Position numbers and translations under genes: made by a program. From a virus: a stretch of 60,985 bases of DNA. The notes under the pieces were generated by a model that saw only the letters and a list, made by a program, of their open reading frames with translations, ran no database searches and was not told where the DNA came from. Each line of letters opens with the position of its first letter. Position 1 is the stretch's first letter. This document shows, in pieces, positions 8,434 to 17,998 of the stretch. The stretch is from the IMG/VR virus record IMGVR_UViG_3300048996_000173, positions 1-60,985 of that record; one strand, 5' to 3'.

Positions 8434-9576
8434 CTAGGCTACCTGGTCGGTGCGGACCAGGGTCAGCGACGCGTCGTCGGACTGGTCCGGGGCGAGCTGG
8501 ATATTGGTGACGCGGCACCACATGAACTCGTCCGACCACTCGTCGTCCAGCTGTAGCGGGACCTCGTCGCCGGGGCGGATGGAAGTGATGGGCGCGTATG
8601 AGCTGTCCCGCAGGGTGATCCCGCTGACCTGGCGGCCGGCCACCAGCGCCTGCTTGAGGAGTACGGCGGCGCGGCGGTCCGCCTGCGCGATCAGCTTCAG
8701 GTCCTTGCGCTCCTCGAGCAGTACGCGCCGAATGCGGCCGGTCGGCTGGGTCGCGTAGCCGCGGATCATCGTACGGCCGTTACCGGCTCCGAGGACCATG
8801 ACGTCCGTGACGGGCCCATTCGTGGGCGGCTCGACGCTCGGCTGGACGAGGATGTTCTCCCCCACCACGAAGCGGAGGTGGTCCAGGCGGGCTCCCAGGG
8901 TCGGGTAGCCGCGCTCCAGCTTGTGTCGCAGCGTGTCGCCGTCCCACCAGTGCACCTCCCGGTAGTCGAACGGGGTGGTCTCCGCCAGGTCCTGCACCAC
9001 GGGGCCGAGGTCGTGCGTCTCGTACCAGTTCAGCTTGAACGGGCCGGCTTCCAGGCCGATCAGGCCTGACTCGGTATCGAACTCGACCTGGTCCAGCTTG
9101 TAGCCGATCTTGACCGGAGACGAGCAGGCGCCGATCTCGAGCCCCACGTCGCCGCCGGGCTTGGCCTGCAGCCAGTTGTAGACGTGCTCGTGGATGGCCA
9201 GCGGGTCGGTCTCGACGAAGAAGGTCGAGTCCGTGCCGGTACCGTCGCCGTACGGCTGCTTGAACGGGATGCCGGACAGTCCGATGCAGCGCAGGCTCTT
9301 CGTCTGGCCGGTGTGCGGCGCGGTCTCGAGGATGCCGCCGCCGCGGATGTCACCGGAGGAGTCCTCTGCCCAGATCGCCGTACCCCACTCTTCGAAGAGC
9401 GGCCGGCCGTCAGCTGCTTTCATGCCGGCGACGCCCGCCGAGACCTCCGCGGTGAGCTCGTTGGTCGCGGTCAGGTTGTCCATGATGGAGACGTTCGTCA
9501 GCGGCAGATCGGTGTGCAGGAACTCTCCCCACGCCGTACCGCTGTACCGCTGGAGCAGGTAGCGCCAGCCGGCCAT
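8434..9576 (-). CDS. Minor tail protein (Gp37-like, tail tip)
   Basis: 380 aa. It starts MAGWRYLLQRYSGTAWGEFLHTDLPL and contains WYETHDLGPVVQDLAETTPFDY and RRVLLEERKDLKLIAQADRRA, features of the Gp37-like family of actinophage tail-tip proteins. It lies between the large fibre gene and another minor tail gene, and its start overlaps the upstream stop. Likely part of the baseplate hub or tip. Confidence 0.75.
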   Translation of the reverse strand: MAGWRYLLQRYSGTAWGEFLHTDLPLTNVSIMDNLTATNELTAEVSAGVAGMKAADGRPLFEEWGTAIWAEDSSGDIRGGGILETAPHTGQTKSLRCIGLSGIPFKQPYGDGTGTDSTFFVETDPLAIHEHVYNWLQAKPGGDVGLEIGACSSPVKIGYKLDQVEFDTESGLIGLEAGPFKLNWYETHDLGPVVQDLAETTPFDYREVHWWDGDTLRHKLERGYPTLGARLDHLRFVVGENILVQPSVEPPTNGPVTDVMVLGAGNGRTMIRGYATQPTGRIRRVLLEERKDLKLIAQADRRAAVLLKQALVAGRQVSGITLRDSSYAPITSIRPGDEVPLQLDDEWSDEFMWCRVTNIQLAPDQSDDASLTLVRTDQVA

Positions 9577-10601
9577 CAGGAGGCCTCTTCGACAAACCTC
9601 AGCCGGATGTGGTAGTTGGAGTTGCCGTCGACCACGAGGTCGCCCTGGCTGGCCGCGTCGGTGGGTACGGCCTGGATCTGGAACGCCTGCGCCGTCCCGC
9701 GCTGGGCAGCCGGGACGATGACGCGCTCAGCCATGAGGACCGGATACCGGCCGGCCACTTGCTGGCTGTACTTGAAGCCACCGGTGCCCCAGCCGCCCGT
9801 CTGGCACCACACGCGGAAGGTGGCGTTGGTGTCGTCGCTGGCGGTATCCTTCATGCCCTGGAGCCAGGCGTCGATGTAGACGACGGTCGCCCAGTCCGGG
9901 ATCGCGATGTTCGAGTTACTGTTGTCCGGAAAGTATTCGAAGGTGACCTGGTTGGCGGTGCTCAGCGTGTCGTTCGAGGCGACAGCGTTCCACTCCCGGA
10001 TGTTCTCCCGGGGGTTCACAACGCGACGCAGGTCGACGATCTGGGCGCCGCCGGTGATGGTGGTCCAGTTGCTGGCCAGGTCCAGGCGCGAGAGGGCGTA
10101 GCAGGGGTACGGCGGCGGGGAGGGGAGGTCCTCGACCCGGGTGGTGCCCGCCGGGACGTTCCGGATGATGAACGGCCGGACGTACTGGTAGGTCAGGGCC
10201 GCGGTCGGCGTCGCCGGCTTGTTCGCGTCGGTCAGCCAGGCATGACCGGCAGTGGTGTACAGCGGGTCGCCGACAGTCACGCAGACGAGGTGAGACTGGG
10301 CGACGCCAGGGTTGGTCGCCGGGAAGCCGCCCGGGAGGTCGACAGACGCATTGGTCAGGTCCATCGCGGCCTGGTTCTCGACGATGTACGCCTGGCCGGA
10401 GTTGGAGACGTACCGGTTCTCGATCACGCCTCCGCCGGCCGAGATGCGCACGCCAGCGCCCGGAGCGGCCAGAGGGATGACCTTCAGGTCGCCGACGTTG
10501 ATGACGCCCGACTGCTTGACGGCGGCGCGGTTGCCCAGGCGCTGCAGCGAGGCCGGCGTCCGGGCGCCATCGATAGCCAGCGCGGCTGCGGTGAACGGCA
10601 C
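9576..10601 (-). CDS. Minor tail protein
   Basis: 341 aa, beta-rich, with no detectable signal or membrane segment. The N-terminus MPFTAAALAIDGARTPASLQRLGN and the Gly-rich middle resemble minor tail proteins that follow the distal tail protein in actinophages. Placement in the tail cluster, with one-base coupling to the next gene, is the main evidence. Confidence 0.65.
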   Translation of the reverse strand: MPFTAAALAIDGARTPASLQRLGNRAAVKQSGVINVGDLKVIPLAAPGAGVRISAGGGVIENRYVSNSGQAYIVENQAAMDLTNASVDLPGGFPATNPGVAQSHLVCVTVGDPLYTTAGHAWLTDANKPATPTAALTYQYVRPFIIRNVPAGTTRVEDLPSPPPYPCYALSRLDLASNWTTITGGAQIVDLRRVVNPRENIREWNAVASNDTLSTANQVTFEYFPDNSNSNIAIPDWATVVYIDAWLQGMKDTASDDTNATFRVWCQTGGWGTGGFKYSQQVAGRYPVLMAERVIVPAAQRGTAQAFQIQAVPTDAASQGDLVVDGNSNYHIRLRFVEEAS

Positions 10602-10614
10602 GAGATCCTCCTGG

Positions 10615-11517
10615 TCAGAGCGCCGCGTGGGCGCCGTAGGTCTTGATGGTGGCTGTACCCGTCATGGTACCGGACAGTGCGCGGAAGCCAAAGCTCTGGT
10701 TGCCGGGCAGGACGAACAGGTTGCGCATCCGGACCCGGGGGTTGATGTAGCCGGCCACGCTCAGGCCGTCCTGGTTGACGATCGACCGTCGCCAGGGGCG
10801 GGTGTCGATCTCGACCCAGTCGCCCTCGGCGATCGTGGCGTTGAGCTTCAGGGTCCATGCGGGAGTGTAGATCTCCGGGTCGATGGCCTCACCGGTGATG
10901 CGGATGATCGGCCAGCTCGGCCGGCTGCCGGGGATGTGGACCTCGCCCTCGTTGTTGCCGGAAGGCAGGCTCGTGGTCGGGTAGGTGATCGGGTAGGTGA
11001 TGCCACCCTCGGACTCGGCCACCAGGTCCAGCGTCGCGACCTCGGGCACGTCGTCGTAGAACAGCGGGTCGACGCGTTGGAAGTCGCAGGTGATCGGGAT
11101 CATGCCCGACAGGACCCGGTTGTCCATCGAGTTGGCCCAGCGGCGCGGGCGGCCGTAGACCCTTCGCGTCCGTCCGGCGACCTTGTAGCGGATCACCGCC
11201 ACCTCGTCGGCGACGGTCGAGACGCCAGGGCCCGTCCAGGCGGTCGCCAGGGCACTCAGGGCGGCGAAGGCGTCCTCCTCCGACTGCTGGTTCACGAAGA
11301 GAGACCAGGTGAAGTTGGAGCCCTTGCGGACGTCGCGGCCCATCATCGTCGCACCGGTGGCCGGGTTGTCGACGTCCTGGGTGAGCCACTCGGCCACGCC
11401 CGGGTCGAAGCCGTCCGCGGTGCAGTGGATGGCGCGGCCGATCCCGAACGCCGTACCGGTGTCGAACTCCTCGGTCTGGAGGAGTTCGAACTGGTGGTCC
11501 TCGAGCAGCGTCGTCAC
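10615..11517 (-). CDS. Distal tail protein-like minor tail protein
   Basis: 300 aa. It follows the tape measure gene directly and overlaps it by four bases, the usual place of the Dit-like protein linking tail tube to tip. The sequence is beta-rich, with TWSLFVNQQSEEDAF and CDFQRVDPLFYDD, similar in style to actinophage Dit-like proteins. The assignment rests on position and general character. Confidence 0.7.
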   Translation of the reverse strand: MTTLLEDHQFELLQTEEFDTGTAFGIGRAIHCTADGFDPGVAEWLTQDVDNPATGATMMGRDVRKGSNFTWSLFVNQQSEEDAFAALSALATAWTGPGVSTVADEVAVIRYKVAGRTRRVYGRPRRWANSMDNRVLSGMIPITCDFQRVDPLFYDDVPEVATLDLVAESEGGITYPITYPTTSLPSGNNEGEVHIPGSRPSWPIIRITGEAIDPEIYTPAWTLKLNATIAEGDWVEIDTRPWRRSIVNQDGLSVAGYINPRVRMRNLFVLPGNQSFGFRALSGTMTGTATIKTYGAHAAL

Positions 11518-14500
11518 TTGAACACCCCGTCGTCGATCCGCTTCCAGGTGAAGGCCAGGTCGTCAGCGACATCGCCGGCCGTGAGGTCGGACTGGTTGAA
11601 CGTCGGCGCGTAGGTGAATCCGTCACCCTTGCTGCCGGCGCCCATGCTGGAGAACTGGTCCTCGGTGAAGACCGGCTCGGGCCTGCCCGTGAGGTTGACC
11701 ACTCGGGTGATGCCCGGGGGCAGGTACCCACCGTTGTCGTACATCATCGTGCCGTTGTCGGGCACGGTGCCACCGTCAGAGTACCAGCCGTGGTCCTCGC
11801 GGAAGTTCAGCGCCCCCTGCGGGTCGCCGTACCGGTCCTTGATGTACTGCAGGCCGTACTGGGCCTGCAGCTGCGGGTCGCTGGTCTTCTTGCCGTACGG
11901 GCCCCAGGTGCCGTTGAGGAACTGGAAGAGGCCGTACGCCGTGCTCGACGGGTTCTGTGCGTTCGGGTCCCAGCCGGATTCGGCCTGGACGATCTTGGCG
12001 AGGGCCGACCACTGGTTGCCCTCCCAGCCGAACATGGTCTTCGCCATCGTGGCGACCATTTCCTTCAGGCCGCCGGCGATCGGGGTCCAGCTCTCCTCGC
12101 TCTGGCCCGGCAGGAATCCGGTGATCATCTGGCCCATGCCGGTGATGATCGCCTCGGGGATCGCCTTCAGGGTCTTGGTGAGGGTGTTGTCGCCCCAGTC
12201 CTCGGTGAGCTTGCCCAGCTTGTCGCTGATCTTGCCGCGCAGCCAGTCGACCGGGTTGCTGATGGCGTCGCTGACCCAGCCGACGATGCCGCTCAGGCCG
12301 CCCTTGATCTTCTCGAGCAGGCTCGGGTCCTTCTTGACGTTCGGGCCGTCGTCCTTGCCGCCCAGGCCATCGCCGCCGGCGTAGTAGTCGGCGACCTGTC
12401 GCTTCGCGGCGTCGGACGCGGTCGGGTCACCCGCGGCGATGCCGTGGATGTGCGGGTTCCAAGGGCCCTGGCTCGAGTTGCGGTGCCAGGCAGCGAAGCC
12501 GACGGTGCGCAGCGCGAAGACGAGAGCTTGGCCGAGCAGGCCGCCGGGCCAGCCGGCGTCGAAGGCGCCACCGCCGGCGTGCGTCGATCCGGACGCGGCC
12601 ACCGAGGTGGAGTAGGAGCCCTGGGTGATGCGGAGGGTCTGCTGCGACAGCCGCTCGGCCGCCTGCAGCATCCGGATCGTGCGGTAGTTGAACCGCTTGC
12701 CGCGCCAGGTGGTCTTGTCGAACTCGCCGACCGAGCTGGCCGGCACGACGCCACCCTCGTAGTAGCCGCCGAGGTAGTTGGCGACACCCTGCGTCCCCTG
12801 CAGCTTGGCGCGCTTGTTGATGGCGTTGACCCACCCCGGGCCGAGTACGCGGGTCGCCTCCGGGCGGAGGATAGCCTCGCCTCCACCGACCGCGATGAGC
12901 TGGTTGTCTCGGCCCGGGGTGTAGCCGAATCGGACGCCGTAGTTCTTGTCCGGGATACCGCCGTTGGCGAAGCCCGCCGGCGGCCACGGGATCGGTTCGA
13001 CCGGCTTCAGGCCGGGCAGGTGGTTAGCCAGTCCGTTGAAGCCGGCGATCAGACCCTTGTTGATGATCGTGTCGACCATGAACGTGACGGGCGCCTTCAG
13101 GGTGTTTCCGAGGCCCTCCCAGATGGTCTTGATGAGGCTGATGGCGGAGCGGAACGCCCCGACCAGGCCGCCGCCCTTCTCCTTGCCGGCATCGTCGACA
13201 CCGAGCTTGTCAGCGATCGTGTCGAAGACCGGCTTGAGGATGGTCTCCCAGCCGAGCTTGATCAGCTTCCAGGTGTCGTCGAAGAGCTTGCCAACAGCGC
13301 GCAGGACCGGGCCAACAGTGAGGTTCCACAGCTGCCACAGGATCCGGCCGAGCACATCCAGGACCGGCCAGATCACGTTCTCCCAGACCCACTTGATGTC
13401 GCCGCCCATCTCGGAGAACAGGTCCTTGATGTCGGTCAGGACGGGCTTGGCCGTATCCTCCCAGAAGGCCTGGAGGTTCTCGGTGGCCCAGTCGAGGAAC
13501 GGGCTCAGCACCTCATCCCAGAACCAGACGAGAGCAGTCTGGAGATCGGAGAGCACGCCGATCACGAGACCCATGTTCCAGGCCCAGAGCTGGAAGGCGT
13601 GGACGATGATCCACTCGACGACCGGCCAGACGTCCTGGACGAGCTTAGCAAAATCTTCGTTCGTCTTGTAGAGGTAGACCAGCGCAGCGACCAGGGCGAG
13701 CGCGATGAGGACCCAGGCGCCGATGGGGCTGAAGATCACGGAGACGAGCGCGATGATGCCGGACAGTGCCTGGAAGGCGCCGATCAGCGTCAGGATCGCG
13801 CCGATTACGGTAGCGATGGTCTTGGGGTCCAGCCCGGCGATCCAGTTGAGGATGTCGGTGAGGACCTTCAGGATGTCCGGGCCGAACATCGCGAGCGCCT
13901 CGACCACGGCGAGCAGGGCGAGGGCGAGGGCCTTGAAGAAGTCGCGGACGGTGGGAGCGACCTCGACCAGGTAGGCGAAGAAGTCCTGGATCAGCTTCTG
14001 CCCCTCCTTCGAGCGCGTCCACTCGAGGACTCGCTTGGAGATGTCGAGCAGCGCCTCCGAGACGAGCAGGGCGAATGGGGCGGCCGCGACCGCCAGGTTG
14101 GCGAAGGCGGACAGCCAGTTGATGAAGGCCTCACCGAACTGCTTGGTGATGATCGGGGCGATGTCCCCGACCATCTTGAAGAACGCCTTCCACTCCTTGT
14201 TCGTGAAGACCGCGGCGGCCTGCTTCGCCAGCTCGCCGAGCAGCTTCGCCATCTCGCCAGCGAACTTGATGAAGTCCTCGCCGTAGGTGTCGATCAGGGT
14301 CTGCAGGGCGTCCTGGAGGCCGGGCAGGAAGCCCTCCTGGATGACGGCGCGCAGACGCTCGAAGTCGTCGGCCAGGCCGTGGATGAAGAGCGCGAAGGCC
14401 TGGCCAGCGGGGGACAGCTTACCCATCGCGTCAGCGAGCTTCTGGGCGGACGCCGAGCCGAGTTCGTTCGTCTCGACCAGGGCGTCCTTGTAGTCCAGCT

Positions 14501-16412
14501 GGGCCTGGGTCAGGCGCCGCTGGGCATCCTCGAGCGCCTCGCTGTTGTCCTGCTGGGCCCGCTTCTGGGCCTTGATGGCGTCGGCGACCGAACGCGCACC
14601 GTCGATGCGAGCCTGGTTCAGCTCGCGCTCAGCGTCGACCAGGCCACGCTGGGCCTCCTGCTGAGCCTCGAGCGCGGAGGTGACGCGGTCCTGAGCGTTC
14701 TTGACCTTGTCGGAGTCGTTGACCCCCTTCTTGCGCTGGTCGGCGAGCTCCTTCTCTTCCTTTCGGATGTCCTCGAGACGCAGCTTCGCGTTCTCCAGGT
14801 TGATCGACGCCTGCTCCTTCTCGAAGTTGGTCGCCCCCGGGTCGCGCTGGGCGGCGTCGTTCTCGACGGTTGCGGTGAAGAGGTCAAGCACGCCCTGGCG
14901 CTCGTCGAGCCGGTTCCGCTTCTGCTTGGCTGCGATCTCATCGAGCTCCTTCTGAGCGTCGATGCGCGCCTGGGTCAGGTCCTTTTGAGCCTGGGCGGCG
15001 TCCTCGTTGGCCTTGGAGAGCCGGCGCTCGGCGTCCTCCTGACGGCGCAGCGCGCTCTCGATCGAGCGAGCAGCCTGCTCCTTGGCGTCGACGACAGCCT
15101 GCTCGGCGTCGGCGGCACGCTGAGCAACGTCCTCCCGAGTGCGGGCCAGGGCGCGCTCGGCGTCCTCGACCTGCTCCGCGGCGTTGCGCATCCGCTTGGC
15201 GGCCGCCTGGGAGTCCTTGGCGGCGTTCTTCTGCTGGTCACCCAGCGCCGTGACGGCGTCGCCGATACCGGAGAAGCCGATGAGCATCACGCCGAGCGCG
15301 GCTCCGAGGCCCAGGGCCGCTACGGCGGCACCGAGCAGACCGCCGGAGATCAGAGCGAGGATTGGAACCAGGCCGGCGCCCGTGGCGGATACGGCCAGGG
15401 CTGCTCCATTGAAGAAGCGGAACGAGTTGGCGGTGTCGCGGCCATCCAGCGACAGGCGCTGGAACGCCCGGCCGAGCAGGCTGAGGTCCTTCTCGGTCTT
15501 GCGCGCGTTGTCGGCGTCGACCTTGATTCGGGCGCGCTTACCGTCCAGCTTCTCGCGCGCTCGGTCGGCGGACTCGATGGCGAGCAGGGCCGCGGTAGCG
15601 TCGGCGTTCACCTGAATGTCGATGGTGGTGGCGGCGAGGCGAGCCAGCTCGATCTCGATCGAGCGGATCTCCTTCTCCGCCTCCTTCGCGGTGACGTCGA
15701 TGCCGATCTTCTTCAGGTTGAGCGACTGTAGCCGGGCCTGGACTTCCTGGAGGTTCCGGTTCACGCTGTCGCCGATGGCGTCGCCCGCCTTGTTCAGGCG
15801 GTTCTTCAGCTGCTGCTCGAACGCGCCCAGCTTCCGCTCGGCCGGCTTGGTGTCGACGTCGACCTTCGCGGTGTGGTCCAGCTTCTGGATCTGGCGCTCA
15901 AGGCGCTCCAGGCCGGCGGTGGCCGCCGTGGCGTCCAGGCCGACGCGGAAGTCCTGGTCGCGCATGGTGCGCTTCAGGAAGACGGCAACCTCGGCGGCGC
16001 GACGCTCGATCTCCGAGGTGTCCATGCCGGGCTTGATCTGGATCTTCGACAGAGCCTTCGCCTCGGCCTTATAGTGCTCGAAGAGGCTGGCCAGCTCGCG
16101 GTCATCCGTGCGCAGCTGGATCGGGTCCAGCTCCTTGCTCAGCGACTTCAGTGAGTTGCCGAGCTCGGTGCGGAACTTTCCGGCATACTTCTTGCCGGCT
16201 TCCTCACCAGCCCGCTCTGCGCCTTCGCCCAGTTCGGCTCCGAGGATCTTGCCGGCCTTGGCGGCCGCGGACTTGGCGCCCTTCTGGACGCCGTCGTCGA
16301 TCTCCTTCTCGAGCGCCCGGCCGAGCCCCTTGGCCATGCGCGAGTTAGCATCCTGCACACCGTCGTACGAAACCTGCACCTGGAGGAAAACGGTGCCAGC
16401 TGAGTACGGCAC
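11514..16412 (-). CDS. Tape measure protein with two cell-wall hydrolase domains
   Basis: 1632 aa, the longest gene, starting at a GTG with GGAGGAG upstream. Residues 1-700 are long Lys, Glu and Ala-rich coiled coils, residues about 340-370 and 780-900 are hydrophobic, as in tape measures that span tail and membrane. About residue 1275, STHAGGGAFDAGW followed by WHR and HIHG matches the metal-binding pattern of M15-type D,D-peptidases. About residue 1480, AESGWDPNAQNPSSTAYGLFQF matches lytic transglycosylase. The end holds YDNGGYLPPGITRVVN, a motif frequent at actinophage tape measure ends. The protein sets tail length and probably opens the wall during DNA entry. Confidence 0.92.
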   Translation of the reverse strand: MPYSAGTVFLQVQVSYDGVQDANSRMAKGLGRALEKEIDDGVQKGAKSAAAKAGKILGAELGEGAERAGEEAGKKYAGKFRTELGNSLKSLSKELDPIQLRTDDRELASLFEHYKAEAKALSKIQIKPGMDTSEIERRAAEVAVFLKRTMRDQDFRVGLDATAATAGLERLERQIQKLDHTAKVDVDTKPAERKLGAFEQQLKNRLNKAGDAIGDSVNRNLQEVQARLQSLNLKKIGIDVTAKEAEKEIRSIEIELARLAATTIDIQVNADATAALLAIESADRAREKLDGKRARIKVDADNARKTEKDLSLLGRAFQRLSLDGRDTANSFRFFNGAALAVSATGAGLVPILALISGGLLGAAVAALGLGAALGVMLIGFSGIGDAVTALGDQQKNAAKDSQAAAKRMRNAAEQVEDAERALARTREDVAQRAADAEQAVVDAKEQAARSIESALRRQEDAERRLSKANEDAAQAQKDLTQARIDAQKELDEIAAKQKRNRLDERQGVLDLFTATVENDAAQRDPGATNFEKEQASINLENAKLRLEDIRKEEKELADQRKKGVNDSDKVKNAQDRVTSALEAQQEAQRGLVDAERELNQARIDGARSVADAIKAQKRAQQDNSEALEDAQRRLTQAQLDYKDALVETNELGSASAQKLADAMGKLSPAGQAFALFIHGLADDFERLRAVIQEGFLPGLQDALQTLIDTYGEDFIKFAGEMAKLLGELAKQAAAVFTNKEWKAFFKMVGDIAPIITKQFGEAFINWLSAFANLAVAAAPFALLVSEALLDISKRVLEWTRSKEGQKLIQDFFAYLVEVAPTVRDFFKALALALLAVVEALAMFGPDILKVLTDILNWIAGLDPKTIATVIGAILTLIGAFQALSGIIALVSVIFSPIGAWVLIALALVAALVYLYKTNEDFAKLVQDVWPVVEWIIVHAFQLWAWNMGLVIGVLSDLQTALVWFWDEVLSPFLDWATENLQAFWEDTAKPVLTDIKDLFSEMGGDIKWVWENVIWPVLDVLGRILWQLWNLTVGPVLRAVGKLFDDTWKLIKLGWETILKPVFDTIADKLGVDDAGKEKGGGLVGAFRSAISLIKTIWEGLGNTLKAPVTFMVDTIINKGLIAGFNGLANHLPGLKPVEPIPWPPAGFANGGIPDKNYGVRFGYTPGRDNQLIAVGGGEAILRPEATRVLGPGWVNAINKRAKLQGTQGVANYLGGYYEGGVVPASSVGEFDKTTWRGKRFNYRTIRMLQAAERLSQQTLRITQGSYSTSVAASGSTHAGGGAFDAGWPGGLLGQALVFALRTVGFAAWHRNSSQGPWNPHIHGIAAGDPTASDAAKRQVADYYAGGDGLGGKDDGPNVKKDPSLLEKIKGGLSGIVGWVSDAISNPVDWLRGKISDKLGKLTEDWGDNTLTKTLKAIPEAIITGMGQMITGFLPGQSEESWTPIAGGLKEMVATMAKTMFGWEGNQWSALAKIVQAESGWDPNAQNPSSTAYGLFQFLNGTWGPYGKKTSDPQLQAQYGLQYIKDRYGDPQGALNFREDHGWYSDGGTVPDNGTMMYDNGGYLPPGITRVVNLTGRPEPVFTEDQFSSMGAGSKGDGFTYAPTFNQSDLTAGDVADDLAFTWKRIDDGVFK

Positions 16413-16459
16413 GAGGATCTCCTCCGGGGTGGGGGTGCGGACGGCTAACGCTCAGTGTA

Positions 16460-17179
16460 TCAGTCGGCTCTGGAGCGCCGGTTCCGCAACATCCGGGCGG
16501 CCAGCGCCTCGTGCTTGCGCCACTTCATCCGCTCCATGGCCTTGCTCAGCTCGGACTTCGGCCGGGCATCCATCTTCGGCTTCTCGACGCCCGTGGCACC
16601 GTTCGTGGCGGCGATCCGGTACGAGATGATCTTCAGCTGGTCGAGCACGTCGGTGAGCTTGGCGAGCTCGGGCGACCAGGTGTACCACGGCGGTGAGGCG
16701 TCGGTCTCCTGCTCCGGGTGCTGCGCGCGATGCTCGGCAATGCGGGCGGCGTGCTCGGGGTCCTTGGCCAGCGCGTTCTGGTAGTGGGTGTTCTGGGGCA
16801 GGTGATCGATCAGGTTGAGGAGGGCCCGCCACTTCCGCGCGCGCCACATGTCGGCCGGTCCGATCCCGGGATACCAGCGAGGGAAGTCGGCCTCGAGCTG
16901 ATCTGAGTAGCGGTCCATCGCGTGCGCAAGCCGGCGGGTCTGAGCCTCATCCGGAGTCAGGCCGTAATGGGCCACCCAGGCCGCGCGGAGCAGGTCCGCT
17001 TGAGCGAGGGACATTGCACCGAGCTGGGCGGAGTTGATGAAGGCCTTGACGTCGGAGACGCAGGCCGCCACGCGACGCCAGTTCATCTGCGCTGGGTCCA
17101 GAGACACGACGACCCGCTGGCCACTCAGGGAGGCGACCAGCGGGCCGGTGCGCTCTCGATCTAGATCGTCGAGAGCCAT
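16460..17179 (-). CDS. Tail assembly chaperone, second component
   Basis: 239 aa from ATG 17179. It lies between the tape measure and a short first chaperone, the place of the G/GT pair in siphoviruses. The end is rich in Arg and Lys. In most phages this reading frame is entered by frameshifting from the upstream gene. Here the frame stays open through the upstream stop but is offset by +1 (or -2), and no classic slippery heptamer is seen. An independent ATG is also present 4 bases after the upstream stop. Confidence 0.7.
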   Translation of the reverse strand: MALDDLDRERTGPLVASLSGQRVVVSLDPAQMNWRRVAACVSDVKAFINSAQLGAMSLAQADLLRAAWVAHYGLTPDEAQTRRLAHAMDRYSDQLEADFPRWYPGIGPADMWRARKWRALLNLIDHLPQNTHYQNALAKDPEHAARIAEHRAQHPEQETDASPPWYTWSPELAKLTDVLDQLKIISYRIAATNGATGVEKPKMDARPKSELSKAMERMKWRKHEALAARMLRNRRSRAD

Positions 17180-17183
17180 GTCG

Positions 17184-17546
17184 TCAGATCGGCAGGCTCT
17201 TGCGGCCGCCGATCTCCGGCATGCCGAAGTGCTTGCCGATCTTCTGGACGAGGACGCCCATCAGCTCGATCGCGATCGGGTTCTCCCGCAGGAAGATCTT
17301 GTCGTCCTCGTCCGGGATGATGTGCCTGAGAATCTCGATGTTGTCCTCGAGCGTCGCCAGGATGCGCCAGTCCACCAGGTTCGGGTCGGTGACCCGGATC
17401 CGCTGGGTGACGTCCTGCTTTACGCCGTCGACCTCGACCTTGCCCTTGCGGACGAAGTAGAAGTCGCGACGCTTCGGCAGGTTGGACTGCTCGACATCCA
17501 GGTCGACATCGACCACAGAGTCGAAGTTCACGACGTTGTCGGTCAC
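17184..17546 (-). CDS. Tail assembly chaperone, first component
   Basis: 120 aa, compact and acidic, starting MTDNVVNFDSVVDVDLD. It is the short gene between major tail protein and tape measure that normally encodes the gpG-like chaperone. It binds the tape measure during tail assembly in related phages. The region IIPDEDDKIFLRENP and the position support this. The stop TGA is followed closely by the next gene. Confidence 0.75.
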   Translation of the reverse strand: MTDNVVNFDSVVDVDLDVEQSNLPKRRDFYFVRKGKVEVDGVKQDVTQRIRVTDPNLVDWRILATLEDNIEILRHIIPDEDDKIFLRENPIAIELMGVLVQKIGKHFGMPEIGGRKSLPI

Positions 17547-17563
17547 TTGGGCGGGCTCCTTCG

Positions 17564-17911
17564 TCAGTTCGCGCGCGGGGGCCGCGGGGTGTTGGCCTTG
17601 GGGGCCGGAACCTTCGCGTCCTCGGAATCGGTCTTCGGGGCCTCGGCCGAGCCGGCGACAGCGGAAGCCTGGTCGGCGCCGCCCGTCTGCTCGTCGGAGG
17701 TGTTGGCCTCGGCGGAGTCCGCCTCGGTCTTCTCGGTGGCCTTGGCGACCTCGGACTGGTAGTCCTTGGTCCCCTTCTCGTCCACCACGTAGCCCCGGGC
17801 GGTGAGGTTGTTCTCATCGGTCGGGGTGTACGCGACACGGGTCGAGCGGGTCTCGTTCTCGCCCTTGGCGAGGATCTTCGGGAACCCCTCGTACTTCTTC
17901 TTCTCTGCCAT
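17564..17911 (-). CDS. Acidic Ala/Glu-rich hypothetical protein
   Basis: 115 aa from ATG 17911 (GGTGG upstream). The first 55 residues are mixed (FPKILAKGENETRSTRVAYTPTDENN, in two blocks); the rest is a low-complexity tail of Ala, Glu, Asp, Thr and Pro, ending PRPPRAN. It lies between major tail protein and chaperones. Structural or assembly role possible; I do not recognise a family. Confidence 0.6.
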   Translation of the reverse strand: MAEKKKYEGFPKILAKGENETRSTRVAYTPTDENNLTARGYVVDEKGTKDYQSEVAKATEKTEADSAEANTSDEQTGGADQASAVAGSAEAPKTDSEDAKVPAPKANTPRPPRAN

Positions 17912-17945
17912 GGCCACCAGCTTACACCAGGAGTCCGGACATGGC

Positions 17946-17983
17946 GAGAGCCCCGACCGCCCGCCCAGGGAGTCGAGGCTCTC
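17946..17983 (-). terminator. Terminator hairpin after major tail protein gene
   Basis: A 12-bp stem with one mismatch (gagagccccgac and partner) and a 14-base loop lies just after the major tail protein stop on the minus strand. A partial terminator here would raise major tail protein over downstream products. Confidence 0.65.
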
Positions 17984-17998
17984 GCGCCAGAGGGTAGC

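Noticed and set aside
11790-15731. A 1313-residue reading frame on the plus strand opposite the tape measure
   Set aside because: It is the complement of a high-GC gene; composition (Asp, Leu, Val, Gly, Arg repeats) is a typical shadow.
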